Below are positions 28,901-36,942 of a DNA stretch of 64,000 nucleotides, one piece after another. The notes beneath the pieces are model-generated. The model was not told the DNA's origin. It saw only the letters and a list, made by a program, of their open reading frames with translations, and searched no databases. Both the position numbers and the translations under genes were made by a program. This DNA is from Paenibacillus algorifonticola (GTDB lineage: Bacteria; Bacillota; Bacilli; Paenibacillales; Paenibacillaceae), in the NCBI RefSeq assembly GCF_000971975.1, contig NZ_LAQO01000001.1, positions 124,001 through 188,000 on the forward strand. Direction: 5' to 3'. Positions within the stretch are counted from its first letter, which is position 1, and each line of letters opens with the position of its first letter.

Positions 28901-29460
28901 AAATAATCCTCCGAATCCAAATACTGCCCGGCGAGCTCGGCCTCCAGCTTTTCGTATACAAGCTGCAAGTCATGCAGCTTGCGCTTCAGCAAGGCCGAGT
29001 CCTGCAAAGCAGAAGCCGCCTCTTCCCTGCGCTCTGCAATCATGGCCGGATTAATGCCATAACGCTTCCATTCGGTCAACAGCTTGCCAAGACGCTCAAT
29101 GAAGCCCGGCTTTCCCGCTCCATGCTCGAACAGCTCCAGCTGGTCGCCAAGACGCTGCACAATTTTGTATAGCAGCATGTTCTTGCCCTCATCACCGATT
29201 GGAATGAGCGCGGTTCCCCCGGTTTCCTGCATGATGCGAAGAGCAAGCCTGCGAAGGCTCAGCACCTGCGCCCGAATCATTCCCTGCAATCCGCTGCCTC
29301 GAAGCAGCGTATACTCGGACTGGAAGGTTGCCTGTTCCGGCACTAGCAGAATAAGCGGAGGCCCGTCCGGGTCTGCGCTCAGCCTGCCGCGAATCGCATC
29401 CAGGCAATATGTCGTTTTTCCCGCTCCCGAGCGGCCCAGCACCAATTGAAGCGGCATCAT
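25882..29460 (-). CDS. addB: ATP-dependent nuclease subunit AddB
   Basis: Second subunit of AddAB with a degenerate helicase core, Chi recognition and a RecB-family nuclease. 1192 residues. Walker A LGRSGAGKTTYCLDAI at the N-terminus; nuclease motif GRIDRVD and VLDYKSS at about residues 960-985; iron-sulphur cysteines at RFVSCPFQHF (about 820) and IPCQYCDYKAVC (about 1145), the usual one-plus-three pattern. ATG start (two adjacent ATG) behind AAGGAAGGG. Forms an addBA operon. Confidence 0.97.
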   Translation of the reverse strand: MMPLQLVLGRSGAGKTTYCLDAIRGRLSADPDGPPLILLVPEQATFQSEYTLLRGSGLQGMIRAQVLSLRRLALRIMQETGGTALIPIGDEGKNMLLYKIVQRLGDQLELFEHGAGKPGFIERLGKLLTEWKRYGINPAMIAERREEAASALQDSALLKRKLHDLQLVYEKLEAELAGQYLDSEDYLLHLSNGLSQFSTIRDTEIWIDGFNGFTPKEYVALSSLISVAKKVTITLKLNRAYADGERPGELDLFHPTADAYVKLRELAEGLGVDTLEPIVLGGTGNAACEAPGRFSASPMLAHLERHYGGRTQMALSNPAMLDAASPLCGLSLHAAANRRTEVELLARDMLRRVREDGLSWRDMTVMVRNAGDYSDYIEAVFQEYSIPYFLDQRLTTVHHPLVEFIRSALETVLHNWSYEAVFRCIKTELLFPLDGSIPRDQFDWLENFVLAAGIDGWKWLDEKRWRPFIVESLEEEQDAAANAPSLRAKAEFEAVMAARGVIVPPLQQFGKELEKASNVTMMCEALYRLLERTGAAERLERWSREDSEAGRVQRSRGHRQLWDGLMNLLDQLVELVGNEPLSAEIFVGMLETGLESLKLGAIPPALDQVLVGSMDRTRSGQVQVCYVLGANDGVMPMRFQEDGVLTDQERDRLAEEGLVMAPGVKRRLLDERFLIYSALTTPSRHLWMSWSEADEEGKSLLPSEIIRQVRQLFHGLPIQQVQAEPTPAMSVREQREYIQHPERALSYLITELRAWKQGSEIAPFWWELYNWFAVRPEWQTKLSLLTKSLGYVNQEELLTADTAQQLYGVRLRASVSRMERFVSCPFQHFAIHGLKLRERKMHRLEAPDVGQLFHAALSRLVEEGGRGHAFGSLSEREIRAAAVHTVDELAPRLQSQILLSSGRYRYIARKLKEIVAQAAIMLSEHARRAAFQPVGLEVDFGPGGTLPPLIIPLQDGQSMEIIGRIDRVDAADTEQGLLLRVLDYKSSVTQLRLEEVAFGLSLQMLTYLDVLVTHSPGWLGKQASPAGVLYFHVHNPLLALSNQMPEAKIKAELRKRFKLRGLVTAEAEAVRLMDDQLETGHSELLPVALKKDGAFYSSSSVVTDKQWDILRDSVRRTISGIGSEISCGKVSIEPYKLGTRIPCQYCDYKAVCQFDPLFDGNEYVRLRKPSTEELWQRLEKGESIDDGNDQGH

Positions 29461-29562
29461 GCAGCCCTTCCTTCCGTAACCTGTCTATTATCAACCATAC
29501 TACCATACCCGCAGCGACTTTTCACGAGTCCTTCAAACATACGTTCTTAGCTATTTGAAAAA

Positions 29563-29608
29563 AAACCTCTTGAACGAGCAGAAAGCATACTCGCCGTTCA
29601 AGAGGTTT
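29563..29608 (-). terminator. Terminator of the RlmI-type methyltransferase gene
   Basis: AAACCTCTTGAACG (29563-29576) pairs perfectly with CGTTCAAGAGGTTT (29595-29608). On the minus strand it ends in a run of T from 29565 to 29558. It lies just after the stop codon at 29612. Confidence 0.9.
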
Positions 29609-29611
29609 CCG

Positions 29612-30991
29612 TTATTTGCTGCGCACCTCAAAGATGGCAAATTTCAAGTAATGCCCTTCTGTTACGCCAAGCAGCTGCGGATGATCCTTGCCTGCCGCCC
29701 GCCATTCCACGAGCCGGAGCAGCTTGCCTGCATCAGAAGCGGCCTCCTGGATCGTCTCCAGGAACAAATCAGGACGCATATGGTACGAGCAGCTCGCCGT
29801 TACCAGATAGCCTCCTTCATTTACAAGCTTCATGCCATGCAAATTAATATCTTTATAGCCGCGGACAGCGCCTGCTACCGCATTTTTCGTTTTGGCAAAC
29901 GCCGGAGGGTCCAAAATGACAACATCCCAGGTTTGGCCGCCTCCACTAATCGGCTTGGACGTATCCGTGCCTGCGCGGCTGCGCTCCAGACGCTCCTCCA
30001 GCCCCTTCGTTTGCAGCCTCAAGTAGTCAAAAGCATCGGTTACGACGAATTGTACGCGATCGGTAAAGCCGTTGCGCTCCACATTGCGGCGCGCCGTGTC
30101 AATGGCATGCTCGGAAATGTCCAAGCAGGTCACTTTCTTCGCCCCATATTTGCAGGCATGCAAGGTAAAGCTGCCCGTATGCGCAAAGCATTCCAACACC
30201 GTCGCACCATCCCAGTAGGGGAAGGTCACTTCTTTGCCATTTGCATTGACTGGAACGAGTTCGCCTGTCGTTTCTGCACTCGCACTGCCCGCCTCGGCAG
30301 GCTTCGGCATCCGTTTAATGCCGCTGCGGAGGCCCCAGCCCTTCATCAGCGGAGCGATGGAGGCGCGATTTTCACGCTGGTCATAGAAATAGCCTGTCTT
30401 CTGGCCTTCCACAATATCAACCTCAAGCTTAAGCCCATTTTCTTCGATCTCCAATATCGCCGGGCATTCCCCGTACAGCACACCTGTACGCTTCTCTAAG
30501 CCCTCCAGCTGTCTAACGCCGACATCGCTGCGCTCATAAATGCCGCGCGGCTCAAACACCTCGATAAGCGCTTCAATGATCGCATCGCGGTGAATGTCCA
30601 TGCCGAGTGTCAGCAATTGGATGACCAGCACATCATTAAAGCGATCAACGGTCAGCCCTGGCAAAAAATCAGCTTCTCCGTATACGAGCCTGCAATCCTG
30701 ATCCGGCACAAAACGACTGCGATGCTCCTTCGCCTGCTGGAAACGCTCATGGAAAAAAGCAGCATCCATCGCCTCCAGCGGCTTAAACGAAATAATCCGC
30801 ACCGTAATTTGCGATTTCGGATTCCAATAGCCCGTTGCCAAATATCGTCCTTGGTGGCTGACTACATCAACCAAGCCGCCTGGCTCCGCGGTGCCTTCCA
30901 TTTTATCAATCTCGCTTGCATATACCCATGGATGACCCTGCTCCAAACGTTTTTTGCGCCCGCGCTGCAGCGCTATCTTTGCTCTCGTCAT
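29612..30991 (-). CDS. Class I SAM-dependent rRNA methyltransferase, RlmI/YwbD type
   Basis: Predicted 23S rRNA cytosine-5 methyltransferase. 459 residues from ATG 30989-30991 (MTRAKIALQRGRKKRLEQ). N-terminal PUA domain (GHPWVYASEID), EEHD-like region with GLTVDRFNDVLVIQ and YERSDVGVR, then the Rossmann domain: TVLECFAHTGSFTLHA (SAM loop), VTCLDIS, VVILDPPAFAK (motif IV) and ASCSYHM. Relative to typical RlmI the protein carries an insert of about 40 residues between DQRENRASI and the SAM loop and a Ser/Gly-rich insert before motif IV. The frame stays open upstream, with three in-frame ATG in a 9-base tandem repeat, so the exact start is uncertain. Confidence 0.9.
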   Translation of the reverse strand: MTRAKIALQRGRKKRLEQGHPWVYASEIDKMEGTAEPGGLVDVVSHQGRYLATGYWNPKSQITVRIISFKPLEAMDAAFFHERFQQAKEHRSRFVPDQDCRLVYGEADFLPGLTVDRFNDVLVIQLLTLGMDIHRDAIIEALIEVFEPRGIYERSDVGVRQLEGLEKRTGVLYGECPAILEIEENGLKLEVDIVEGQKTGYFYDQRENRASIAPLMKGWGLRSGIKRMPKPAEAGSASAETTGELVPVNANGKEVTFPYWDGATVLECFAHTGSFTLHACKYGAKKVTCLDISEHAIDTARRNVERNGFTDRVQFVVTDAFDYLRLQTKGLEERLERSRAGTDTSKPISGGGQTWDVVILDPPAFAKTKNAVAGAVRGYKDINLHGMKLVNEGGYLVTASCSYHMRPDLFLETIQEAASDAGKLLRLVEWRAAGKDHPQLLGVTEGHYLKFAIFEVRSK

Positions 30992-31012
30992 TATGGCAAA
31001 ACCAACCTCTCT

Positions 31013-31039
31013 CATGCTTGTCATGCTTGTCATGCTTGT
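31013..31039. repeat. Three tandem copies of a 9-base unit
   Basis: CATGCTTGT occurs three times in direct succession (31013-31021, 31022-31030, 31031-31039) between the divergent methyltransferase and yqeW genes. On the minus strand each unit supplies an in-frame ATG upstream of the methyltransferase start, encoding Thr-Ser-Met if translated. Confidence 0.9.
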
Positions 31040-31103
31040 CTTGTTATCTGCATATATGTATGGGTACACCTGTCACTCGCTTTTAGAAAAGGAGATCCAG
31101 CCC

Positions 31104-32078
31104 ATGCTTCATTCTATTATTTTGCCGATTGCGATCGGCTTTGCATTGTTCTTAAGCGGCATGAAGCTAATGGAGCTAGCGCTGCACCGCCTAGCTGGCA
31201 CGCAATTGAATCGTATTTTGCAGCGTTTTACCGCTACGCCCATTCACGGACTGGCGGCTGGCGCCATATCTACTGCTTTTCTTCAGAGCAGTACAGCCGT
31301 AACCGTCATCTCTATAGGCCTCGTCAATGCCGGACTGCTCACCTTTCCGCGAACGCTCGGCATCATTCTCGGCACCAACATCGGCACTTGCCTGACGACG
31401 GAGCTGCTTGGGCTAAGCCTTGAACGTCTTACAGCGCCGCTGCTCATTCTCTCAGCCTCTGCCTGGCTGCTAACTGCACTGCTCGGCGAGCTGCAGCTTA
31501 TCCCCGCCTTGCGGACTGGCGGCTGGCTTAATACAATTCGCTCCGCTTCCGTTGCCACGCTCGGCTTCGGCATTTTGCTCGCCGGCATGGCGATAATGCA
31601 AAGCGTTGGCCCGGACATTCAGCAAAGCGCCATGTTTGACTGGTTTATGAGCAAAACGGCGGTCAGCCTCTGGTGGGGGCTGGCCGCCGGCGCGGTGCTA
31701 ACGGCAGCCGTGCATAGCAGCACGGCTGTCATTGCCATTATTATGGGTTTTGCTGCAATCGGAGCGATGCCGCTAGAGGTCGGTATTGCCGTTGTACTGG
31801 GCGCAAACGTCGGCACCTGCGTCACTGCGCTGCTCGCTTCTATCGGCGGTTCGCGCGCTGGACAATTCGTAGCGCTCTCCCATATTGCGCTGAATGTCGG
31901 CGGCGCGCTGCTCTTTATGCCGTTTGTCAGCCTGCTCGCTGGAATGTCAGCTTGGCTGACCGCAGCTCCAGCGGCGCAAATTGCCCATGCACAAACGCTG
32001 TTTAATATTTTCAGCTCGCTGCTCGCCCTGCCGCTCTGCTATTTGCCAGTGCTGCGACGCTTGCCGCACGAAAATTAA
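31104..32078 (+). CDS. yqeW: Na/Pi cotransporter family protein (YqeW-like)
   Basis: Membrane protein with two inverted repeats of the sodium/phosphate cotransporter fold, 324 residues, about nine helices. The hallmark QSST occurs in AFLQSSTAVTVISIG (about residue 56), with the second-repeat equivalent AVHSSTAVIAIIMGF (about 207), and GTNIGTCLTT and GANVGTCVTA form the paired GTN loops. ATG 31104-31106 is seven bases after AAAAGGAGAT; the longer open frame upstream is antisense to the neighbouring gene. Its place near mtaB matches yqeV-yqeW in B. subtilis. One of the few plus-strand genes. No PhoU-like tail. Confidence 0.93.
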   Translation: MLHSIILPIAIGFALFLSGMKLMELALHRLAGTQLNRILQRFTATPIHGLAAGAISTAFLQSSTAVTVISIGLVNAGLLTFPRTLGIILGTNIGTCLTTELLGLSLERLTAPLLILSASAWLLTALLGELQLIPALRTGGWLNTIRSASVATLGFGILLAGMAIMQSVGPDIQQSAMFDWFMSKTAVSLWWGLAAGAVLTAAVHSSTAVIAIIMGFAAIGAMPLEVGIAVVLGANVGTCVTALLASIGGSRAGQFVALSHIALNVGGALLFMPFVSLLAGMSAWLTAAPAAQIAHAQTLFNIFSSLLALPLCYLPVLRRLPHEN

Positions 32079-32101
32079 ACTTCCAACCCTATACCATATA
32101 G

Positions 32102-32533
32102 CTATGTAAATGGAATGCCAAGCAGCTCTAATGCACCAGAGACGATGCGATTATTGTTGTCATAGCCGGATTGCTTCTGGCGTCTCCAGGCATCGAGCGG
32201 CTCGAACCAATCCACCCCGCGAATTTCTTCTACTTGAGCTTGCAAATCGCCGCCGATGGCTTCAACCAGGTAATAGTGAACCTCTTTATCGACCGTACCA
32301 TAGGCATCATGCTGGTACTGATATTTAATTTGGTCAATAGGTGCTATGATATTGCCCTGAAGCCCCGTTTCTTCAGCAATTTCCCGCAATGCGGTCTGCT
32401 CAACGGTTTCGCCTGCCTCCATCTTGCCTTTGGGAAGCGATACTTTGCCATAACGATCCTGAATAAGCTGAATTTGCAGCTTGCCTTCCTCCGTGCGGCG
32501 GTAGACGACGCCTCCTGCTGATATTTCCTTCAC
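32102..32533 (-). CDS. NUDIX hydrolase
   Basis: 143-residue hydrolase of nucleoside diphosphate derivatives. The complete Nudix box reads GKMEAGETVEQTALREIAEETGL in outline (about residues 36-58) with all metal-binding Glu present. Starts MKEISAGGVVYRR. Similar to diadenosine polyphosphate hydrolase-like members, but the substrate cannot be read from sequence. Converges with yqeW, 23 bases apart, with no obvious terminator between. Confidence 0.93.
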   Translation of the reverse strand: MKEISAGGVVYRRTEEGKLQIQLIQDRYGKVSLPKGKMEAGETVEQTALREIAEETGLQGNIIAPIDQIKYQYQHDAYGTVDKEVHYYLVEAIGGDLQAQVEEIRGVDWFEPLDAWRRQKQSGYDNNNRIVSGALELLGIPFT

Positions 32534-32643
32534 ACCTGTTTCCCCCTTGCCTGATTGACATCATATCGCAATCGCGAAAATTTCAGCCGCTCCCTCCACT
32601 CGGAAGCAGCGTCCGAAATTCCCGCCCATTGTATGGCCTTTTG

Positions 32644-34074
32644 TTATGCTCTTAATGCTTCTGCATTTGTATGAACAGCGGCTTGCTGATCCTGCTCATT
32701 GTCGAGCTCCAGCACGAAGCTGTGTGTCTCGGAGCCGCGAAGCGCAGGCGCTTCGCCTTCCAGCACTCGCACGAGCTGGCCACGGCATTCATTGACGCCA
32801 GCTTCCGTAACCTTCACGCGGCACAACTTGCCGATTAAATCCTCGGTTCCGTTGAATACAACTTGAATATAGTTGTCGGAATAGCCCATAACGAGTCCCG
32901 TCCCTGGAGCTCCCTTGTAGTCGCGCTCTGGGATAATATCAAGCACAGCGCCTACATATTTTTCTGCATAAGCAAGCTGCATGCGCTCGGACAAGTCGAT
33001 CAGCTTGTGAACGCGTTCGTTCTTCACTTCTTCATCCACTTGATCTTCCATGCGAGCTGCCGGTGTACCCGTCCGTTTGGAGTACGGGAACACGTGCATT
33101 TCAGAGAAGCCCAGCTCCTCCATAAAGCGGAAGCCTTCCTCGAACATTTCGTCCGTTTCGCCAGGGAAACCAACGATGACGTCCGTTGTAATGGCGACAC
33201 CCGGCATAACCTCGCGAATACGCTTGATTTTCGCCGCGAATTCCTCGGTCGTATATTTGCGGCGCATCCGCTTCAGCACGGAATTTTCGCCGGCCTGCAG
33301 TGGAATATGGAGATGGCGGCACATTTTTGTGGAACGATTCAGCACATCAATCATCGCCTCATCGATCTGGCTTGCTTCAATCGAGCTGATGCGGATCCGC
33401 TCAAGCCCTTCGATATGATCCAAATCCCACAGCAGGTCGCTCAGGCGGTAATTATCCAAATCGTCGCCATAGCCGCCGGTGTGAATGCCCGTAAGCACGA
33501 TTTCCTTGTAGCCTGCCGTAACCAGCTGCTTCGCCTGCTCAACAACGCTATGCGCATCCCGGCTGCGGGATAATCCGCGCGACCATGGAATAATGCAGAA
33601 TGTACAGAAGTTGTTGCAGCCCTCCTGAATTTTCAGGAACGCCCGCGTACGCTCGGCAAAATCCGGTACATCCAGTTCCTCGAACTCGCGCGTCTTCATA
33701 ATGTTGCGCACAGCGTTGACCGGCTGGCGATCCGTATGAATTTGATCGACATACGTCATAATTTTATCGCGGTCCTGCGTACCGATAACGAGATCGACGC
33801 CGGGAATCGCCATAATCTCAGCCGGCGACGTCTGCGCATAGCAGCCTGTTACCGCTATAACAGCGTCCGGATTGCGGCGCACCGCGCGGCGAATGATTTG
33901 GCGGCTCTTCTTATCGCCTGTATTGGTCACCGTACAGGTATTGATTAAATAAACATCAGCGGTCGCTTCGAAATCGACCTGCTCGTAGCCTTCATTTTTA
34001 AAAAGCTGCCATATCGCTTCTGTGTCGTAAAAATTCACTTTGCAGCCTAATGTATAAAATGCAACCGATGGCAT
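32644..34074 (-). CDS. mtaB: tRNA t6A37 methylthiotransferase MtaB (YqeV)
   Basis: Radical SAM enzyme that converts t6A37 to ms2t6A in tRNAs reading ANN codons. Start ATG 34072-34074 (MPSVAFYTLGCKVN) behind GGGAGGAG; 476 residues. UPF0004 domain with three iron-sulphur Cys (GCKVN, NTCTV, CYAQTSP), radical SAM CNNFCTFC at about residue 155, and a C-terminal TRAM domain (about 380-440). It starts four bases after rsmE, forming the conserved prmA-rsmE-mtaB group. Confidence 0.97.
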   Translation of the reverse strand: MPSVAFYTLGCKVNFYDTEAIWQLFKNEGYEQVDFEATADVYLINTCTVTNTGDKKSRQIIRRAVRRNPDAVIAVTGCYAQTSPAEIMAIPGVDLVIGTQDRDKIMTYVDQIHTDRQPVNAVRNIMKTREFEELDVPDFAERTRAFLKIQEGCNNFCTFCIIPWSRGLSRSRDAHSVVEQAKQLVTAGYKEIVLTGIHTGGYGDDLDNYRLSDLLWDLDHIEGLERIRISSIEASQIDEAMIDVLNRSTKMCRHLHIPLQAGENSVLKRMRRKYTTEEFAAKIKRIREVMPGVAITTDVIVGFPGETDEMFEEGFRFMEELGFSEMHVFPYSKRTGTPAARMEDQVDEEVKNERVHKLIDLSERMQLAYAEKYVGAVLDIIPERDYKGAPGTGLVMGYSDNYIQVVFNGTEDLIGKLCRVKVTEAGVNECRGQLVRVLEGEAPALRGSETHSFVLELDNEQDQQAAVHTNAEALRA

Positions 34075-34078
34075 GTTG

Positions 34079-34858
34079 TTATACTCCTCCCATTTCTCCA
34101 GCTTCATACAGCACGCATGTCAGTCCGACGATACCTGCGGTTTCCGTCCGCAATATCCTTTTGCCGAGGCCGACATTGATTGCTCCTGCTGCTTCTGCCT
34201 CATCTGCTTCACGCTCGGTAAAGCCGCCCTCCGGCCCTACCATAAGCAATACGCTGGGAGCGGAAATATCGCTTCCCCCGTTAGAGCGCCAGCTAGTCAG
34301 CGCCTGCCTAATGCCCACGCCTTCCGCTGCATCGCCTTCGCGCTCGTAACAAAACAAAACTAAATCGTAGGAAGTGATCGATTTGACCAGCTCGCGCCAG
34401 CTTCGTACCGGCTCTACAGCCGGAACACGGCAGCGATGCGATTGCTCCGCCGCTTCCTTCGCGATTTTGCCCCAACGCTCCAGACGCTTCGCTTCCTTCT
34501 TGCCGTCATATTGCACGATCATGCGCTCCGACTGAAATGGGACAAACGAATAGGCGCCAATTTCGGTGCCTTTCTGGATGACCAGCTCCATCTTGTCGCC
34601 TTTCGGCAAGCTTTGGGCAATCGTAACGGACCAGCGCGGCTCGCTATTCTGGGGAAGCTCTTCTGCAATATCCGCCACAACCTCGGTGGACGCCGCTTCC
34701 CGCACAGAAGCAAGCACGACCCGCTGCTCGCCGTCGCTTGCAATAAACGTATCGCCTGCCTTCATCCGCATGACGCGCACGGCGTGGAAAGCATCCTCGC
34801 CCAGCAAGCGGACTTCATTATCTACAAACTGCTCTTTCGCTATAAAATACCGCTGCAT
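34079..34858 (-). CDS. rsmE: 16S rRNA m3U1498 methyltransferase RsmE
   Basis: SPOUT-class enzyme methylating N3 of U1498. 259 residues from ATG 34856-34858 (MQRYFIAKEQF), the usual family start; an ATG eight codons earlier is possible but lacks a ribosome binding site. N-terminal PUA-like barrel, then the knot motifs LLMVGPEGGFTERE and GLGKRILRTETAGI. Tightly coupled to mtaB. The tandem repeat at 34932-35130 lies between it and the preceding gene. Confidence 0.96.
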   Translation of the reverse strand: MQRYFIAKEQFVDNEVRLLGEDAFHAVRVMRMKAGDTFIASDGEQRVVLASVREAASTEVVADIAEELPQNSEPRWSVTIAQSLPKGDKMELVIQKGTEIGAYSFVPFQSERMIVQYDGKKEAKRLERWGKIAKEAAEQSHRCRVPAVEPVRSWRELVKSITSYDLVLFCYEREGDAAEGVGIRQALTSWRSNGGSDISAPSVLLMVGPEGGFTEREADEAEAAGAINVGLGKRILRTETAGIVGLTCVLYEAGEMGGV

Positions 34859-34931
34859 ATCGTCTACATAACCATCCTTCATAATAGCATGTTTTCATGT
34901 CGAAAATCCATGACCAAACCGTGTCACACAA

Positions 34932-35130
34932 GGTGAAACGGCTGCCCTCCGTCCTTTGGCGGCGCGGCGCGTTTCATTCCGAGAAATATAAGCATATTTA
35001 TAGGTGTGAAACTTATAAATTCTTATATTTCAAGCGCAAACGGCTGCCCTCCGTCCTCTGGCGGCAAAGCTACCGTTTCGCGTAGAAATATAGAGAAAGG
35101 ATGGAAAAATCATATCCTTTCCTATATTTA
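34932..35130. repeat. Tandem pair (copies A and B) of a 102-base two-hairpin dispersed element
   Basis: Copy A starts GTGAAACGGCTGCCCTCC (34932), copy B AAGCGCAAACGGCTGCCC (35032); the shared AAACGGCTGCCCTCCGTCCT begins at 34936 and 35038, a period of 102. Each unit has a GC-rich part whose ends pair (GCGCAAACG with CGTTTCGCG in B) and an AT-rich hairpin: A, 34984-35004 with 35012-35030; B, 35086-35103 with 35112-35129. The AT stem differs in sequence between A and B yet stays paired. The right arm of B runs into the stop codon of the M50 protease gene (35128-35130). Same family as 56815-56912. Confidence 0.88.
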
Positions 35131-35802
35131 AATAAACAGCCCTCCGAGCAAACCCATAAAATAGGCTGCCAATTCCTGCGAAAAATTAAGAATCGGACTA
35201 ATGGTCACAGCGCGAAGCGGAGGAATGAACAACAGCAGCAGGAAAATAATAATACCCCACTGCATGTTCTGCTCCATTTTATAGCCTACTTTAAGCGGTA
35301 CGACATTTTGAATAATCCGGTAACCGTCCAGTGGCGGCAGCGGTATCAGATTGAAAATAAACAACAAAAAGTTAAGTGAAATGAAATAAGAGAAAAATAC
35401 TTGCAAAGCATCCTGTACGCCGACAGAGCCCATATGATACAAGCCCGTCTTGATGCTGACATAATAAAGAATAATGCCGAGCAGGCCGAGCACAAAATTG
35501 CTGAGCGGGCCCGCTGCCGTCACAATAACACCCATTAAGCGCGGATGCTTAAAGCGATTTTGATTTACCGGTACGGGCTTCGCCCATCCAAAGCCGGCAA
35601 GCAAAATCAAAATCATCCCCAGCACGTCCAAATGAACGCGCGGATTCAGCGTTACCCTGCCTGCATCATAGGCTGTATTGTCACCGAACTTGTACGCCGT
35701 GTAAGCATGCGCAAACTCGTGAACGGTGAAAGCAATAATAAGCACAAGCACAGCAAAAGGCAATTCAGCGGTCGGATAAGCAAACCACCCATCCATATTC
35801 AT
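35128..35802 (-). CDS. Site-2 protease family (M50) membrane metalloprotease
   Basis: Intramembrane zinc protease. 224 residues from ATG 35800-35802, which overlaps the prmA stop as ATGA. The zinc site HEFAHAY lies in an early helix (about residue 30) and the third ligand motif is the NLIPLPPLDGYRI segment (about 155-167). Five to six helices; no PDZ or CBS domain, so it is of the short YwhC/Rip-like type. Its neighbours are methyltransferases, so position does not reveal the substrate. Such proteases can cleave anti-sigma factors; a link with the ECF pair at 51-52.7 kb is only speculation. Confidence 0.92.
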   Translation of the reverse strand: MNMDGWFAYPTAELPFAVLVLIIAFTVHEFAHAYTAYKFGDNTAYDAGRVTLNPRVHLDVLGMILILLAGFGWAKPVPVNQNRFKHPRLMGVIVTAAGPLSNFVLGLLGIILYYVSIKTGLYHMGSVGVQDALQVFFSYFISLNFLLFIFNLIPLPPLDGYRIIQNVVPLKVGYKMEQNMQWGIIIFLLLLFIPPLRAVTISPILNFSQELAAYFMGLLGGLFI

Positions 35803-36797
35803 TCTGTTACCTGTGGCTTGCGTGCAACGAATACAACCCAATCTTCATTGCGGCGTGTTTCTTCCACGATAAAGCCGGCTTTCACAAGCCCCTGCTCTAC
35901 AAGCTCTTCCTTGTTTTTATAAATGCCGGAGGAAATATACAGTCCGCCCGGTTTCAACGCTTGATAGACTTCATCAATAAACAACAAAATAATTTCTGCT
36001 AAAATATTCGCAACGACCAGATCAACTGGCACTGTGACAGTCGTTGATTCATTAGAGCCAACAGATCCGCGTGCCCCTTTGCCGCCTAATACGCCAAGCA
36101 GATCGCTGAGCTTAACTTCGACCTGCTGCTCCAGACCGTTGAGGCGTACGTTTTCAGTCGCACTCGTTACAGCAATTGGATCAAGATCAAGTGCAAGCAC
36201 ACGGCTGGCACCCAGCCTGCAAGCCCCAATCGCCAAAATGCCCGAGCCTGTACCAACGTCAATGATTTCCTCTCCGCCTTTAATAACGGATTCCAGCGTT
36301 TGCAGGCAGAGGGAAGTTGTCGGATGTGTACCTGTCCCAAAAGCCATGCCGGGGTCAAGCTCAATAATTTTCTCATTCGGCGCAACTTCGTACTCTTCCC
36401 ACGTCGGCTTGATCGTTAGTGTATCCGATACTTTAAGCGGCTTGAAATATTGCTTCCATGCTGTCGCCCAATCCTCTTCATCTACCATTTGCGAAGTAAT
36501 TTCATAATCGCCTGGATCAATGCCGAATTCGCGCAGCTGTTCGATCGGAGCTACCAGCTCTGCTTTCAAAACCCCAATATCTGTTCCTTCCGAAAAATAC
36601 CCCTTTATAACGGCTTGTCCTTCCGGAATATCATTCAGTGGCGTTTCGTACCACTGGCCGAGGGATGTGTCCCGTTGTTTGTTCAGCGTGCCGGATTCTT
36701 CAATGGAAACCCCGTCTGCATCCCGTTCATGCAAAAAATTAGAAATCATCTCAATCGCTTGCTCAGTCGTCGAGATTGTAAGTTCATGCCATTTCAT
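35799..36797 (-). CDS. prmA: Ribosomal protein L11 methyltransferase
   Basis: Trimethylates L11 on the large subunit. 332 residues: N-terminal L11-binding domain (MKWHELTISTTEQAIEMI), linker, and the SAM domain with DPGMAFGTGTHPTT, VGTGSGILAIGACRLGA (motif I) and VVANILAEII (motif IV-like). A Gly/Ser insert (LGGKGARGSVGSNES) precedes motif IV. Its usual neighbour rsmE is here separated by the M50 protease and two repeats. Confidence 0.96.
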   Translation of the reverse strand: MKWHELTISTTEQAIEMISNFLHERDADGVSIEESGTLNKQRDTSLGQWYETPLNDIPEGQAVIKGYFSEGTDIGVLKAELVAPIEQLREFGIDPGDYEITSQMVDEEDWATAWKQYFKPLKVSDTLTIKPTWEEYEVAPNEKIIELDPGMAFGTGTHPTTSLCLQTLESVIKGGEEIIDVGTGSGILAIGACRLGASRVLALDLDPIAVTSATENVRLNGLEQQVEVKLSDLLGVLGGKGARGSVGSNESTTVTVPVDLVVANILAEIILLFIDEVYQALKPGGLYISSGIYKNKEELVEQGLVKAGFIVEETRRNEDWVVFVARKPQVTE

Positions 36798-36942
36798 TTG
36801 CTTCTACGCCTCCAGTGTGAAAAACTAACATCTATTGTACACCAATCCGCATTGATGCACAAAATATGTATTTGAAAATGTGATGATCCTGCTATTTTAC
36901 AGCCTTTCCAGCGGCTAAATCGACTTCCGTGCATAGCAAAAA

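Noticed and set aside
32863..33573. 236-codon plus-strand frame inside mtaB
   Set aside because: Antisense to conserved mtaB; no start signals and no recognisable domain.
34932..35130. CRISPR-like array
   Set aside because: Only two 102-base units with internal hairpins, no unique spacers of constant size and no cas genes.
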